From the NCBI GenBank assembly GCA_964413635.1, contig CAYPTH010000001.1:1-64000 (forward strand): a stretch of DNA of 64,000 nucleotides, in the 5' to 3' direction. Made by a program: the position numbers and the translations under genes. This DNA is from CAYFQV01 sp964413635. Lineage in GTDB: Bacteria > Spirochaetota > Spirochaetia > DSM-27196 > PWMO01. Shown piece by piece: positions 8,773-16,622 of the stretch. Under the pieces are notes generated by a model. That model saw only the letters and a list, made by a program, of their open reading frames with translations. It was not told where the DNA came from and did no database searches. How positions within the stretch are numbered: the first letter of the stretch is position 1; each line of letters begins with the position of its first letter.

Positions 8773-8795
8773 TCTATAGTTCAAGCTTGAACTAT
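8773..8795 (-). promoter_or_regulatory. MarR operator palindrome overlapping the marR-wrbA promoter
   Basis: ATAGTTCAAGCTTGAACTAT (8776-8795) is a perfect 20-base palindrome, the size and symmetry expected of a MarR dimer site. On the minus strand a -10 like TATAGA (8773-8778) overlaps its promoter-proximal end, and a TTTTGA hexamer 16 bases upstream could be the -35, so a bound repressor would block polymerase. It lies 18 bases upstream of the marR start codon. Confidence 0.8.
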
Positions 8796-8909
8796 CAAAA
8801 GAATACGAGTGTCTGCCTGTTACGTCAAGCACGGTCGGGCGCACACAGTGGATTGCAACGTCGAAATTGCTGTACGTTTGGGAATTTCTGCAATAGGTTT
8901 GGCCACAGG

Positions 8910-9719
8910 ATGAAAGCCGGCCTAGCACCTATTAGGTCCCTCGTCGCGCCGGACACGACGTTCAGGACCGGACGGATATACCACGTACCTCGTCTCATCA
9001 TTCTGACGCTGCTTCTCTTCGTCGGGCTTGTAGCGGCGACACTCGCCGCATCCGTGACGACAAGCGATCTTGCCGTCGAGCTCCTTCTCGAACGTGAGCT
9101 CGATCGGATTGAGCGCATCATGCTCAACGCCCCGGCGGAGCAACGAGAAGAGGTCAAAACGCAGGTGCGGCAGCAGGTGGCCATGGGCTCAGGGCTGCCG
9201 GCCATCATTGGAGGCGCAGTGCTTGCGGTGGTGCAGTGGCTCGTGATCTTCTATGAGCTCTGGCTCGTTACGCTGCTTCTGGTCCAGTTCGCCGGCGGTG
9301 AGGAGCATCCCCTTGCCGGACGGCGTCACCTGCGGAGCCAGTACCTCGTGCTCGTCGCCCTGATTCCGGTCTTGGGTTCTCGAGTCATCGAGGCGCTTCT
9401 CATGAGCTCCGTCGATCCCGCCCGACTCGCGACCGCGGCCACCTACTCCGAGTACCAGGAGCTTGTCCGCGTGTCTCTGAGCGTGCTCGAGGTCGGCGGA
9501 GTCTCTCTCGGTAATCTCTCTCCGACGGTGCGCTTCTTTGTTTCCCACATCACCAATCCCTTTGTATGGTGGGCGGGATACGTCTACGTCTTGGGCGCGG
9601 TTGAGGTGTTTCGGCTCAGCGTCAAGCGAGCGTCTCTCCTGGCACTCATCCTGGTGGCACTCATGGCGGCGCAACACGGTGCGGTACAAGCCATATCGCA
9701 GCTCATAACACAAGCTTGA
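8910..9719 (+). CDS. Polytopic membrane protein, Yip1-like
   Basis: This 269-residue inner-membrane protein has about five hydrophobic segments: one near residues 30-50 (RLIILTLLLFVGLVAATLAA), two in the region after GSGLPAIIGGAVLAVVQW, one at YLVLVALIPVLG, then FVWWAGYVYVLGAVEVFRL and a final segment before the C-terminus. The pattern fits bacterial Yip1-family proteins. The frame is open further upstream, but that stretch would run across the marR promoter and has no membrane signal, so the ATG at 8910 is used; its ribosome site is weak. The TGATG junction couples it to tolC, so it may assist the exporter; this is inference. Confidence 0.7.
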   Translation: MKAGLAPIRSLVAPDTTFRTGRIYHVPRLIILTLLLFVGLVAATLAASVTTSDLAVELLLERELDRIERIMLNAPAEQREEVKTQVRQQVAMGSGLPAIIGGAVLAVVQWLVIFYELWLVTLLLVQFAGGEEHPLAGRRHLRSQYLVLVALIPVLGSRVIEALLMSSVDPARLATAATYSEYQELVRVSLSVLEVGGVSLGNLSPTVRFFVSHITNPFVWWAGYVYVLGAVEVFRLSVKRASLLALILVALMAAQHGAVQAISQLITQA

Positions 9720-11347
9720 TGAAAAGGATTCAGATGTCGATGTCAGAGCAAGCTCCCGGAATACTATCGATCGTGCGCCGTGGCCTCTTCCTTCTCACGG
9801 CGGCGTTTGCAACCGCCAATCCCGTCTTCGCCCAAGGGGCCGGCGCAGACAGCCCCCTCTCGGTGACGACAATCATACCGCGAATTCTCGAGCACGACTC
9901 CGCGTACCGGCAGGCGCAATTGGATGCCGCGAGCGCGGCTGCGTCGCGGGCACTGGCGCGGGCTCAACTCTTGCCGCAAGTCACTCTCGGCAGCACGCCC
10001 AACGCGTCGACCTACTCCTGGTCGCGTCAGGAATCGCAGCGCATCGTGGACACGATGGCGGAAGACTTCACGCGGGATGTGCACAGCGCGTCGGCGCAAC
10101 TCAACCTCGCGCAGGCGCTTCCCACCGACGGCAGCCTCTCAGTGTACGCCGGCAACACCTTCCGCGCGCAAGACGACGAAGACAAGGATCCCCTCTACCG
10201 GCAGGACGTTAGCCTCGGCGCGACCTGGCAGCAGCCGCTCTTCACAAACAGGCGGATTGTGGATCTGCGCGTCCTCGGCGCCAGCATCGAGCTGGCCGGT
10301 GGGATTCCGCTGCGTCTCGCGCAGACGAGCGCGGACATCCAGAAGAACGCGCGGATCTTGAGCGTCATGGATACCTATCTCCGGGTAGTAGAGCTGAGAA
10401 AGCAGATCCATGTCCTCGGCGCGAATATTCAGACGACACAGGAGCGCGTCGAGCAGGCACGTATTCGCAGACGCCAAGGAACCGCGACGCAGCGGGACCT
10501 GTGGGACATTGAGATCTCCCTCGAAGAGCTTCGCGAGGGGCGCCTCGAGGCGGAGTACGCCTTGCGGCAGGCGGAGTCCTCTCTTGCCGCCAGCCTCGGC
10601 ATTAGCGCGGAACCGGCAATCGGTCGCATGGCGGATCGCCGCCTTTCGGACGCTGTTCCGGAGATCTCCCTGCCGCCGGAGAAAGAGCTTACAGAGGTCG
10701 CGCGCGCCTCCAGCTTGCAAATAGCCCAGGCGCAGGAGAACGTCAATCAGCGGCGCCTCCAGAGGGTCGTCAACGGCCGGCAGTACGCAGCCACCCTGCG
10801 GACCAGCGTGACCATTGCTCCCCAATACGACTCCGAGTGGGTTGAGACCGGGGCTTTCGGAAGCACCGAGATTGGGGAGTCCTACTCGGAGCTCTTCGCC
10901 GACGAAGCCTCGTGGAACACAACGGTCTCGGTGGATCTCACCGTACCCTTGTACAACGGCAGTCAAGCGCGACACCAGGTGGAGCAGGACCAGCGGAGCA
11001 TCGACAAGGCGGAGGTCTCCCTACGCGACGCGGAGCGGTCGGTCGCGGAGAGCATTCACGCCCTCTACCTCCGACGGGCGCTCCTTCGAGATCAGCTGTC
11101 GTTGCGACGATCAAGTCTTACATTGGAGCGAGACCGTCTTGCCGAAAAGGAGAAGCTCGCCGAGCTGGATTCGGCGACGGAGATGGAATTGGCCGAGGCG
11201 CGGACCCAAGTCGCGTCCAAGGAGAACGCCCTTTGGCGCACCCGGGCGGATCTCTTTCTCAACGCCTTGCGCATCCTCGAGAGCGCGGGACGAGACCTTG
11301 AATCAACAATTCGCGCAGCAGCACAAAGCGGAGCACAGAACTCATGA
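9719..11347 (+). CDS. TolC-family outer-membrane efflux protein
   Basis: The 542-residue product has a signal peptide (LFLLTAAFATANPVFAQ) and two copies of the OEP repeat. Each copy contains long alpha-helical stretches that build the periplasmic tunnel, such as SAYRQAQLDAASAAASRALARAQLLPQV and the later SVAESIHALYLRRALLRDQLSLRRSS region, flanking short beta segments (VTIAPQY, VSVDLTVPLYNGSQAR). The start ATG overlaps the previous stop (TGATG), and its own stop overlaps the adaptor start (ATGA). It provides the outer-membrane exit duct for the adjacent adaptor and ABC transporter. Confidence 0.93.
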   Translation: MKRIQMSMSEQAPGILSIVRRGLFLLTAAFATANPVFAQGAGADSPLSVTTIIPRILEHDSAYRQAQLDAASAAASRALARAQLLPQVTLGSTPNASTYSWSRQESQRIVDTMAEDFTRDVHSASAQLNLAQALPTDGSLSVYAGNTFRAQDDEDKDPLYRQDVSLGATWQQPLFTNRRIVDLRVLGASIELAGGIPLRLAQTSADIQKNARILSVMDTYLRVVELRKQIHVLGANIQTTQERVEQARIRRRQGTATQRDLWDIEISLEELREGRLEAEYALRQAESSLAASLGISAEPAIGRMADRRLSDAVPEISLPPEKELTEVARASSLQIAQAQENVNQRRLQRVVNGRQYAATLRTSVTIAPQYDSEWVETGAFGSTEIGESYSELFADEASWNTTVSVDLTVPLYNGSQARHQVEQDQRSIDKAEVSLRDAERSVAESIHALYLRRALLRDQLSLRRSSLTLERDRLAEKEKLAELDSATEMELAEARTQVASKENALWRTRADLFLNALRILESAGRDLESTIRAAAQSGAQNS

Positions 11348-12642
11348 CGAAACGAGCACGCATTATCTTCATTGTCCTTGTCGTGGTGGCCGCCGTCGGC
11401 GTCATTGCCGCCGTGGCGCTCGGCCGCCGTGGCCCGAGCACCTTGGAAATGGTGGAGGCCCACGAAGTCACATACGACAGTATGAGGGAAACCATCTCAG
11501 GCACCGGCAGTTTTGTCCCCGGAGCCAAGAGTACCGCCTATGCAAAGGTTTCGGGGGCGGTCGAGGAGATCCTGGTTGAAGAGGGACAGAGCGTCGACGA
11601 AGGGGATAGCCTGCTTCAGATCGAGGACGATGACTACGCCCAGGCCCTGGAGAAGGCGCAGGTTTCGTATCAGACCGCGCGTCGCGCCGCCCTGCAACAG
11701 ATCGTTTCACTCCAGAACACCGTCAAGACAGCCGAACGCAACCTGGCAAGGGCGAAGCGGAGCCACACCAACAACATTGAGCTGCGCGAGGCGGACGCCA
11801 TCTCGCAGGAGCAGTTCCAGCAGTCCGAAGAAGCCCTGGAAGAGGCGCAGGACGCCTTGGCCTCCGCCCAGGAGCGCCTCAATCTGTACATGGGACGGTC
11901 CATGGCGGCGGATCCCATTCTCAGCTCGCAGGAAGCCGAGGAAGTGGTTGACCAGATTCCGGACGTACGCCAAGCGGCTCTCAACGTCGAGGACGCCCGG
12001 GATTCCCTCCGGAACACGCGACCCCGCGCCTCATCTTCGGGAACCGTCGCCATGATCTCCGTTGAGGAAGGCGGCATAGTAACACCGAACGCGCCGCTGG
12101 TACGGATCGAGCGGCTCAACGAAATGACCGCCGAGGTCCAAATAGATGAAGTTGACATTGGGAAGATCTCAACCGGAGACAGCGCGGAGGTTTCCAGTGA
12201 CTCAATCCTGGGTGAGACCCTCACCGGAACGGTAGGCAACATCTCGCCGGTCATTCAACGCGTCGGCAACACCCGCGTCAGCACCGTTGAGATCTCCCTC
12301 GACACCGATGGTCGCCGATTGAAGTCCGGCGCCTCCTGTACCGCGCGGATCTCAACTACCACCAAAGAGCGAGCCCTCGTCATCCCAATTACCGCCTACC
12401 AGACCGAGAATGAGGAGACCTTCGCCTACGTCATGGAGCCGGTCGGCACCCCGGACGGAGACACCGACGGAGGGACGACACGCCGCTATCGACTAGAGCG
12501 ACGCCGCATAACATTAGGCCTTGTCACGGTGAATCAGGTAGAGGTCACCGGTGGCCTATCCGAAGGTGAGCTTGTAGCCGCCGGCAACTTCTCGCGCCTC
12601 CGGGAAGACATGCTCGTCGGCCGGGGGCAGTCGCGGTCATGA
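11344..12642 (+). CDS. MacA/HlyD-type periplasmic adaptor subunit
   Basis: This 432-residue membrane-fusion protein joins the inner-membrane ABC transporter to TolC. It has one N-terminal membrane anchor (IIFIVLVVVAAVGVIAAVALG). A split lipoyl domain follows, with first half VSGAVEEILVEEGQSVDEGDSLLQIED and second half SSGTVAMISVEEGGIVTPNAPLVRIE. Between the halves lies an alpha-helical hairpin (about 100-220), and after them the beta-barrel and membrane-proximal domains. The domain order is that of MacA. It overlaps tolC and the ATPase gene by ATGA junctions, so the operon is strictly coupled. Confidence 0.93.
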   Translation: MTKRARIIFIVLVVVAAVGVIAAVALGRRGPSTLEMVEAHEVTYDSMRETISGTGSFVPGAKSTAYAKVSGAVEEILVEEGQSVDEGDSLLQIEDDDYAQALEKAQVSYQTARRAALQQIVSLQNTVKTAERNLARAKRSHTNNIELREADAISQEQFQQSEEALEEAQDALASAQERLNLYMGRSMAADPILSSQEAEEVVDQIPDVRQAALNVEDARDSLRNTRPRASSSGTVAMISVEEGGIVTPNAPLVRIERLNEMTAEVQIDEVDIGKISTGDSAEVSSDSILGETLTGTVGNISPVIQRVGNTRVSTVEISLDTDGRRLKSGASCTARISTTTKERALVIPITAYQTENEETFAYVMEPVGTPDGDTDGGTTRRYRLERRRITLGLVTVNQVEVTGGLSEGELVAAGNFSRLREDMLVGRGQSRS

Positions 12643-13337
12643 TGATCAGACTCGAGGACATCCACAAAACCTACTTCATGGGCACCACTGAGGTGCACGC
12701 CCTTCGCGGCGTAAATCTGGAGATCGCGGCCCAAGAGTTCGTGGCGGTCATGGGCCCTTCGGGGAGCGGGAAGTCCACCCTCATGAACATCATTGGTGCC
12801 CTGGACCGTCCCACCGAAGGCAAATACCACCTGGAAGGGGTGGACGTCTCCGAGATGACCGACAATGAGCTCGCCGAAATTCGGAACGAGAAGATCGGCT
12901 TTGTCTTTCAAACATTCAACCTCCTGCCTCGAATGACGGCTTTGCGAAACGTAGAGCTCCCCTTGGTTTACGCCGGGGCGTCCAAAGCGGAGCGGCGCCG
13001 GCGCGCATTGGAGGCGCTCGAGCACGTCGGCCTGGAAGACCGATCAACGCACCGGCCGACCGAGCTTTCCGGCGGACAAAGACAGCGCGTGGCCATTGCC
13101 CGGGCGCTGGTTACCGAACCGTCCATCCTCTTCGCCGACGAGCCGACGGGAAACCTGGACACAACAACCGGCGCGGAGATCATGCAAATCTTCGAGCAGC
13201 TCAACGCAGGCGGCGTGACTATCATTCTGGTTACCCACGAGGCTGAGGTCGCCGACCACGCCAAGCGGACGGTTCACATTCGTGACGGCCTCATTGCGGA
13301 GGACCTGAAGCGCCGCGAGGCGGGAGTCGCGCATTGA
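12639..13337 (+). CDS. ABC transporter ATPase, MacB/LolD type
   Basis: This 232-residue nucleotide-binding subunit powers the tripartite exporter. Motifs: Walker A GPSGSGKST, Q-loop in FVFQTFNLLPRMT, signature LSGGQRQRVAIARAL, Walker B ILFADEPTGNLD and a switch His in LVTHEAEVA. It belongs to the short MacB/LolD/FtsE subfamily that partners with FtsX-like permeases. Unlike MacB, it is not fused to its permease. Its start overlaps the adaptor stop and its stop overlaps the TTG start of the next gene. Confidence 0.95.
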   Translation: MMIRLEDIHKTYFMGTTEVHALRGVNLEIAAQEFVAVMGPSGSGKSTLMNIIGALDRPTEGKYHLEGVDVSEMTDNELAEIRNEKIGFVFQTFNLLPRMTALRNVELPLVYAGASKAERRRRALEALEHVGLEDRSTHRPTELSGGQRQRVAIARALVTEPSILFADEPTGNLDTTTGAEIMQIFEQLNAGGVTIILVTHEAEVADHAKRTVHIRDGLIAEDLKRREAGVAH

Positions 13338-14548
13338 AGATAGGCGAGGGTTTCCGCGAGTCCTGGGACACAATCACCCACAACAAGCTCCGCACCTTCC
13401 TCACCATGCTGGGCATGAACATTGGCGTTGCCGCGGTAATTGCCATCATGGCCTCCGGGCTCATGGCACGCTCGGCCATCATGACGGATGTCGAGAGCAT
13501 TGGCGCTGCCCTTCTCTGGATTACTCCGAACCGAGAGGCCTACGAACGCCCGGGCGAGCGCACATACCTCAAGCCCACCGACCTCACGGACATGCGAAAG
13601 CTCGTTGACGGAGCCATCTTTTCGCCACAACTCCGTAGCACCCAAGCGGTGAGCTATCGCGGTTTTTCAGATCCAAACATGGTGCAGGGCGTCACGCCCG
13701 CCTACCTGAAGATCTGGCAGCATGAGCTTGCCCAGGGACGTTTCGTTTCCGAACGGGATGTGCAGACGCGACAAAAAGTTGCCGTTCTCGGCGTCGACGC
13801 GGCGCGTATCTACTACGGCGAGGCGGACCCCGTCGGGGAGAGCCTGCGAATCGGGGAGAACGTGTTTACGGTGATTGGAGTCATGGCGGATCGCGAGCGC
13901 TCATTCGTGAGCGACGGTTCGGATGATGAAACGATCTACGTCCCCTACCCCGCCAAAGAGGGGATGATGGACTGGAGCAACTACGGAGGTCCGCGCGTCC
14001 TCTCCCTCGATATTCAAGTCAATAATGTCGCCGACCTCGACTACACCGTCGAGATTCTCCAGCGCTTCTTGGAAGCCCGCTACGGCACAGTCAACGGCGA
14101 GCCGCGCTTCAACGTGAACAAGGCGGAAGAGAACATCGATACCTTCAATCGGATATTCGGAATCATTACAACCGTCATCTCCTTGATTGCCGGAATCTCA
14201 CTCCTGGTAAGCGGGATCGGCATCATGAACATCATGCTGGTCACGGTTACCGAGCGAACGAAGGAGATCGGGATTCGCAAGGCCATTGGCGCGAAACGCT
14301 TCGACGTTCTTACGCAGTTCCTCATTGAGGCGGTGATCATCTGCCTGATCGGCGGCGGCATCGGGATCATTCTCGGCGTCATAATTGCCTTCCTCGTCGC
14401 CGCGAACCAGGGCTGGCAATACGTCATGCCTCTATACGCGGTTGTCCTCGGTATTGGGGTCTCCGTCGCCATCGGTCTCTTTTTCGGAATCTATCCCGCC
14501 ACCCAGGCGAGCCGCCTGGACCCGGTTGTGGCTCTCACCAAGGAGTAG
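13334..14548 (+). CDS. MacB-type (FtsX-fold) ABC permease, first of two
   Basis: The 404-residue product begins with a TTG that overlaps the ATPase stop (TTGA). It has one N-terminal membrane helix after LRTFLTMLGMNIGVAAVIAIM, a long periplasmic MacB core (about 60-275), and three C-terminal helices of the FtsX domain with the conserved sequence GIGIMNIMLVTVTERTKEIGIRKAIGAKR. It ends with a YPATQASRLDPVVAL motif typical of MacB permeases. These transporters move substrates from periplasm to TolC by mechanotransmission rather than across the inner membrane. A second, different permease follows, suggesting a heterodimer. Confidence 0.93.
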   Translation: MKIGEGFRESWDTITHNKLRTFLTMLGMNIGVAAVIAIMASGLMARSAIMTDVESIGAALLWITPNREAYERPGERTYLKPTDLTDMRKLVDGAIFSPQLRSTQAVSYRGFSDPNMVQGVTPAYLKIWQHELAQGRFVSERDVQTRQKVAVLGVDAARIYYGEADPVGESLRIGENVFTVIGVMADRERSFVSDGSDDETIYVPYPAKEGMMDWSNYGGPRVLSLDIQVNNVADLDYTVEILQRFLEARYGTVNGEPRFNVNKAEENIDTFNRIFGIITTVISLIAGISLLVSGIGIMNIMLVTVTERTKEIGIRKAIGAKRFDVLTQFLIEAVIICLIGGGIGIILGVIIAFLVAANQGWQYVMPLYAVVLGIGVSVAIGLFFGIYPATQASRLDPVVALTKE

Positions 14549-14551
14549 CCC

Positions 14552-15784
14552 GTGAAGATCTTGGACCTTCTTCGTGAGGCGCTCGCCTCGATCGCCCGAA
14601 ACAAGTCGCGCACCGCCCTCACGCTTCTTGGCATCATCATTGGTGTTGGATCCGTCGTTACCGTCGTCGGTGTGGGTGACGGCGCCAAACGCGTGATCGG
14701 AGAGCTCCTCGGCTCCTTCGGATCGACCTCCCTCATCGTCATGCCCAATCAGTCGGCAATGCGGGAGAGCGACGGTCGATTCCAGATGGAGGAGATCACT
14801 CGGGAGGATATTCGCCTCATCAATCAGGAAGCGAGCGCGGTGAAGGCGGTGACCCCTCAGATACAACTCGATGTCACCGCCCAGTACGGCGCCGAGCGGG
14901 AGCCGGTGCGCCTCATTGGGACGCTCCATCAATTTCTCGAGGCGCAGGGCATGACTGTGGCGCGGGGCCGCTTCCTCAAGCCGGAAGACGATACCTACAT
15001 GCGCAAGGTCGGGGTGCTCGGCGCCGACATTGCGGAGCGTCTCTTCGGTGACGCGGACCCCTTGGGCAAGTTCGTCGGCATTGAAGGGATTACGCAGATG
15101 GAGATCATTGGAGTCCTCGAGCGCGAGGAGAAGTCCTTCATCTCCACGGTGAGTGACTTCGACACGACGAGCAACAACACGATCTACGTCCCCGCCGCGA
15201 CCGTTGAGCGGGTGGGTGGGTCATCCTACATCTACTTCCTCCTCGGCGAAGCAAGAAGCGAGGAGCGCGTCGACGAGGCGAAACGGCAGATACTCTCAAT
15301 CCTCACGGTCAATCACGGCCGGTGGGATGGGAAGTACGAGAAGTTCGCCATTCAGGAGATGGGCGCGGTCCTCGACACCATTGACCAGACTACGCAAACC
15401 CTCACCGCCTTCATAACGATCATCGCCGGCATTGCCCTGCTGGTGGCGGGAATCGGAATCATGAACATCATGCTGGTGTCGGTGAAGGAACGAACTCGGG
15501 AGATCGGGACGCGGAAGGCAATCGGCGCGAAACAAGCGGCCATCCTGAATCAATTCGTCCTAGAGACGCTCCTCATCTGCGGAGGCGGTGGCGTGGTGGG
15601 AGTGGGAATCGCTGCCGTTGCCATCCGGGTGATCGCGCATCTTTCGGGGTGGCCCGCGGTGGTTTCCTGGGGTGCGGTGCAACTCTCGGTGATGCTTTCC
15701 GTCGCCACCGGTCTCATCTTCGGCCTGTATCCGGCGAGCAGAGCGGCCCACATGGATCCCGTCGAAGCGCTTCGCTACGAGTAG
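14552..15784 (+). CDS. MacB-type (FtsX-fold) ABC permease, second of two
   Basis: This 410-residue paralogue of the preceding gene starts at a GTG three bases after its stop. It has the same plan: an N-terminal helix after KSRTALTLLGIIIGVGSVVTV, a periplasmic core, then three helices with GIGIMNIMLVSVKERTREIGTRKAIGAKQ and the ending YPASRAAHMDPVEALRYE. Two non-identical permeases with one ATPase imply a heterodimeric transporter, whereas canonical MacB is a homodimer. It ends the export operon; a two-component system follows from its own promoter. Confidence 0.93.
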   Translation: MKILDLLREALASIARNKSRTALTLLGIIIGVGSVVTVVGVGDGAKRVIGELLGSFGSTSLIVMPNQSAMRESDGRFQMEEITREDIRLINQEASAVKAVTPQIQLDVTAQYGAEREPVRLIGTLHQFLEAQGMTVARGRFLKPEDDTYMRKVGVLGADIAERLFGDADPLGKFVGIEGITQMEIIGVLEREEKSFISTVSDFDTTSNNTIYVPAATVERVGGSSYIYFLLGEARSEERVDEAKRQILSILTVNHGRWDGKYEKFAIQEMGAVLDTIDQTTQTLTAFITIIAGIALLVAGIGIMNIMLVSVKERTREIGTRKAIGAKQAAILNQFVLETLLICGGGGVVGVGIAAVAIRVIAHLSGWPAVVSWGAVQLSVMLSVATGLIFGLYPASRAAHMDPVEALRYE

Positions 15785-15837
15785 CGGTCGGGTATCACGA
15801 AAGCGTCACAACAGCTTCACGCTTCTCTCAAACCGTT

Positions 15838-15865
15838 TTGGTGCACTCGCAGGATCAGCTATACT
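15838..15865 (+). promoter_or_regulatory. Sigma70-type promoter for the two-component operon
   Basis: TTGGTG (15838-15843) and TATACT (15860-15865) are separated by 16 bases and lie 18 bases upstream of the response regulator ATG. Just upstream, GTCAC (15805-15809) and TTCAC (15816-15820) are spaced by 11 bases, the helical period of OmpR/PhoB direct repeats, so positive autoregulation is conceivable. Confidence 0.6.
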
Positions 15866-15883
15866 GGGAGTGACAGGTAGCCA

Positions 15884-16618
15884 ATGGGAGAGAGACGACG
15901 AGTACTGATCATTGAAGACGATCGCGAGATATCTGATCTCGTAGCGCTGCACCTCGGCGATATTGGTTTCGAGTCGCTGCACGCACACAACGGGGAAGCC
16001 GGCCTGCGCACGGCACGATCCGAAACCTTCGACCTGATTATCCTCGACCTCATGCTTCCTGGGATGGACGGGATCGAGCTCTGCCGCCGCTTCCGGTCCG
16101 ACGATCCGCACACTCCCGTTATCATGCTCACTGCCAAGTCACAAGAGCTCGACAAGATCATGGGCCTCGAGATCGGCGCGGACGACTACATTACGAAGCC
16201 CTTCAGCGTGCGGGAGCTCGTGGCGCGCGTCCGCGCCGTTATGCGTCGAACCGCGGAGCAGTCGCGCGGCGGTGGCACCGCCGAGCAGGCAACGCGCGGG
16301 AGAAAAACCATTGATTTCGGCAAGCTGACCGTGGACACCGGCGGGCGGCGTGTATTCGTCGAGGAAAGCCCGGTCGATCTGACGGCCAAGGAGTTCGATC
16401 TCCTGGTCCTCCTAGCAGAAAGCCCCGGGCAGGCCTTCAGCCGGAAGCAGCTTCTCGAGCTGGTCTGGGGCTACAATCACGAGGGCTACAGCCACACGGT
16501 GAACAGTCATATCAATCGGCTGCGAAGCAAGATCGAGCCGGACCCGAGCAACCCAACCTACGTCCAGACCGTGTGGGGCTACGGCTATCGCTTTGCCGAC
16601 CCTGCCGAGCGAGAGTGA
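15884..16618 (+). CDS. OmpR/PhoB-family response regulator
   Basis: The 244-residue product has an N-terminal receiver domain with the acidic pocket EDD, phosphoacceptor Asp in LIILDLMLPGMDG, the conserved Thr in MLTAKS and Lys in TKPFS. A short linker leads to a C-terminal winged helix (about 145-240) with TAKEFDLLVLLAESPGQAFSRKQLLELVWG and the terminal VQTVWGYGYRF hallmark of PhoB-like DNA-binding domains. The histidine kinase gene follows at once. Location behind the export operon suggests that it controls envelope-stress or efflux genes; this is inference. Confidence 0.95.
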   Translation: MGERRRVLIIEDDREISDLVALHLGDIGFESLHAHNGEAGLRTARSETFDLIILDLMLPGMDGIELCRRFRSDDPHTPVIMLTAKSQELDKIMGLEIGADDYITKPFSVRELVARVRAVMRRTAEQSRGGGTAEQATRGRKTIDFGKLTVDTGGRRVFVEESPVDLTAKEFDLLVLLAESPGQAFSRKQLLELVWGYNHEGYSHTVNSHINRLRSKIEPDPSNPTYVQTVWGYGYRFADPAERE

Positions 16619-16622
16619 CGCG

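Noticed and set aside
15352..15753. Short minus-strand frames inside the second MacB permease
   Set aside because: Low-complexity translations antisense to a conserved FtsX domain.
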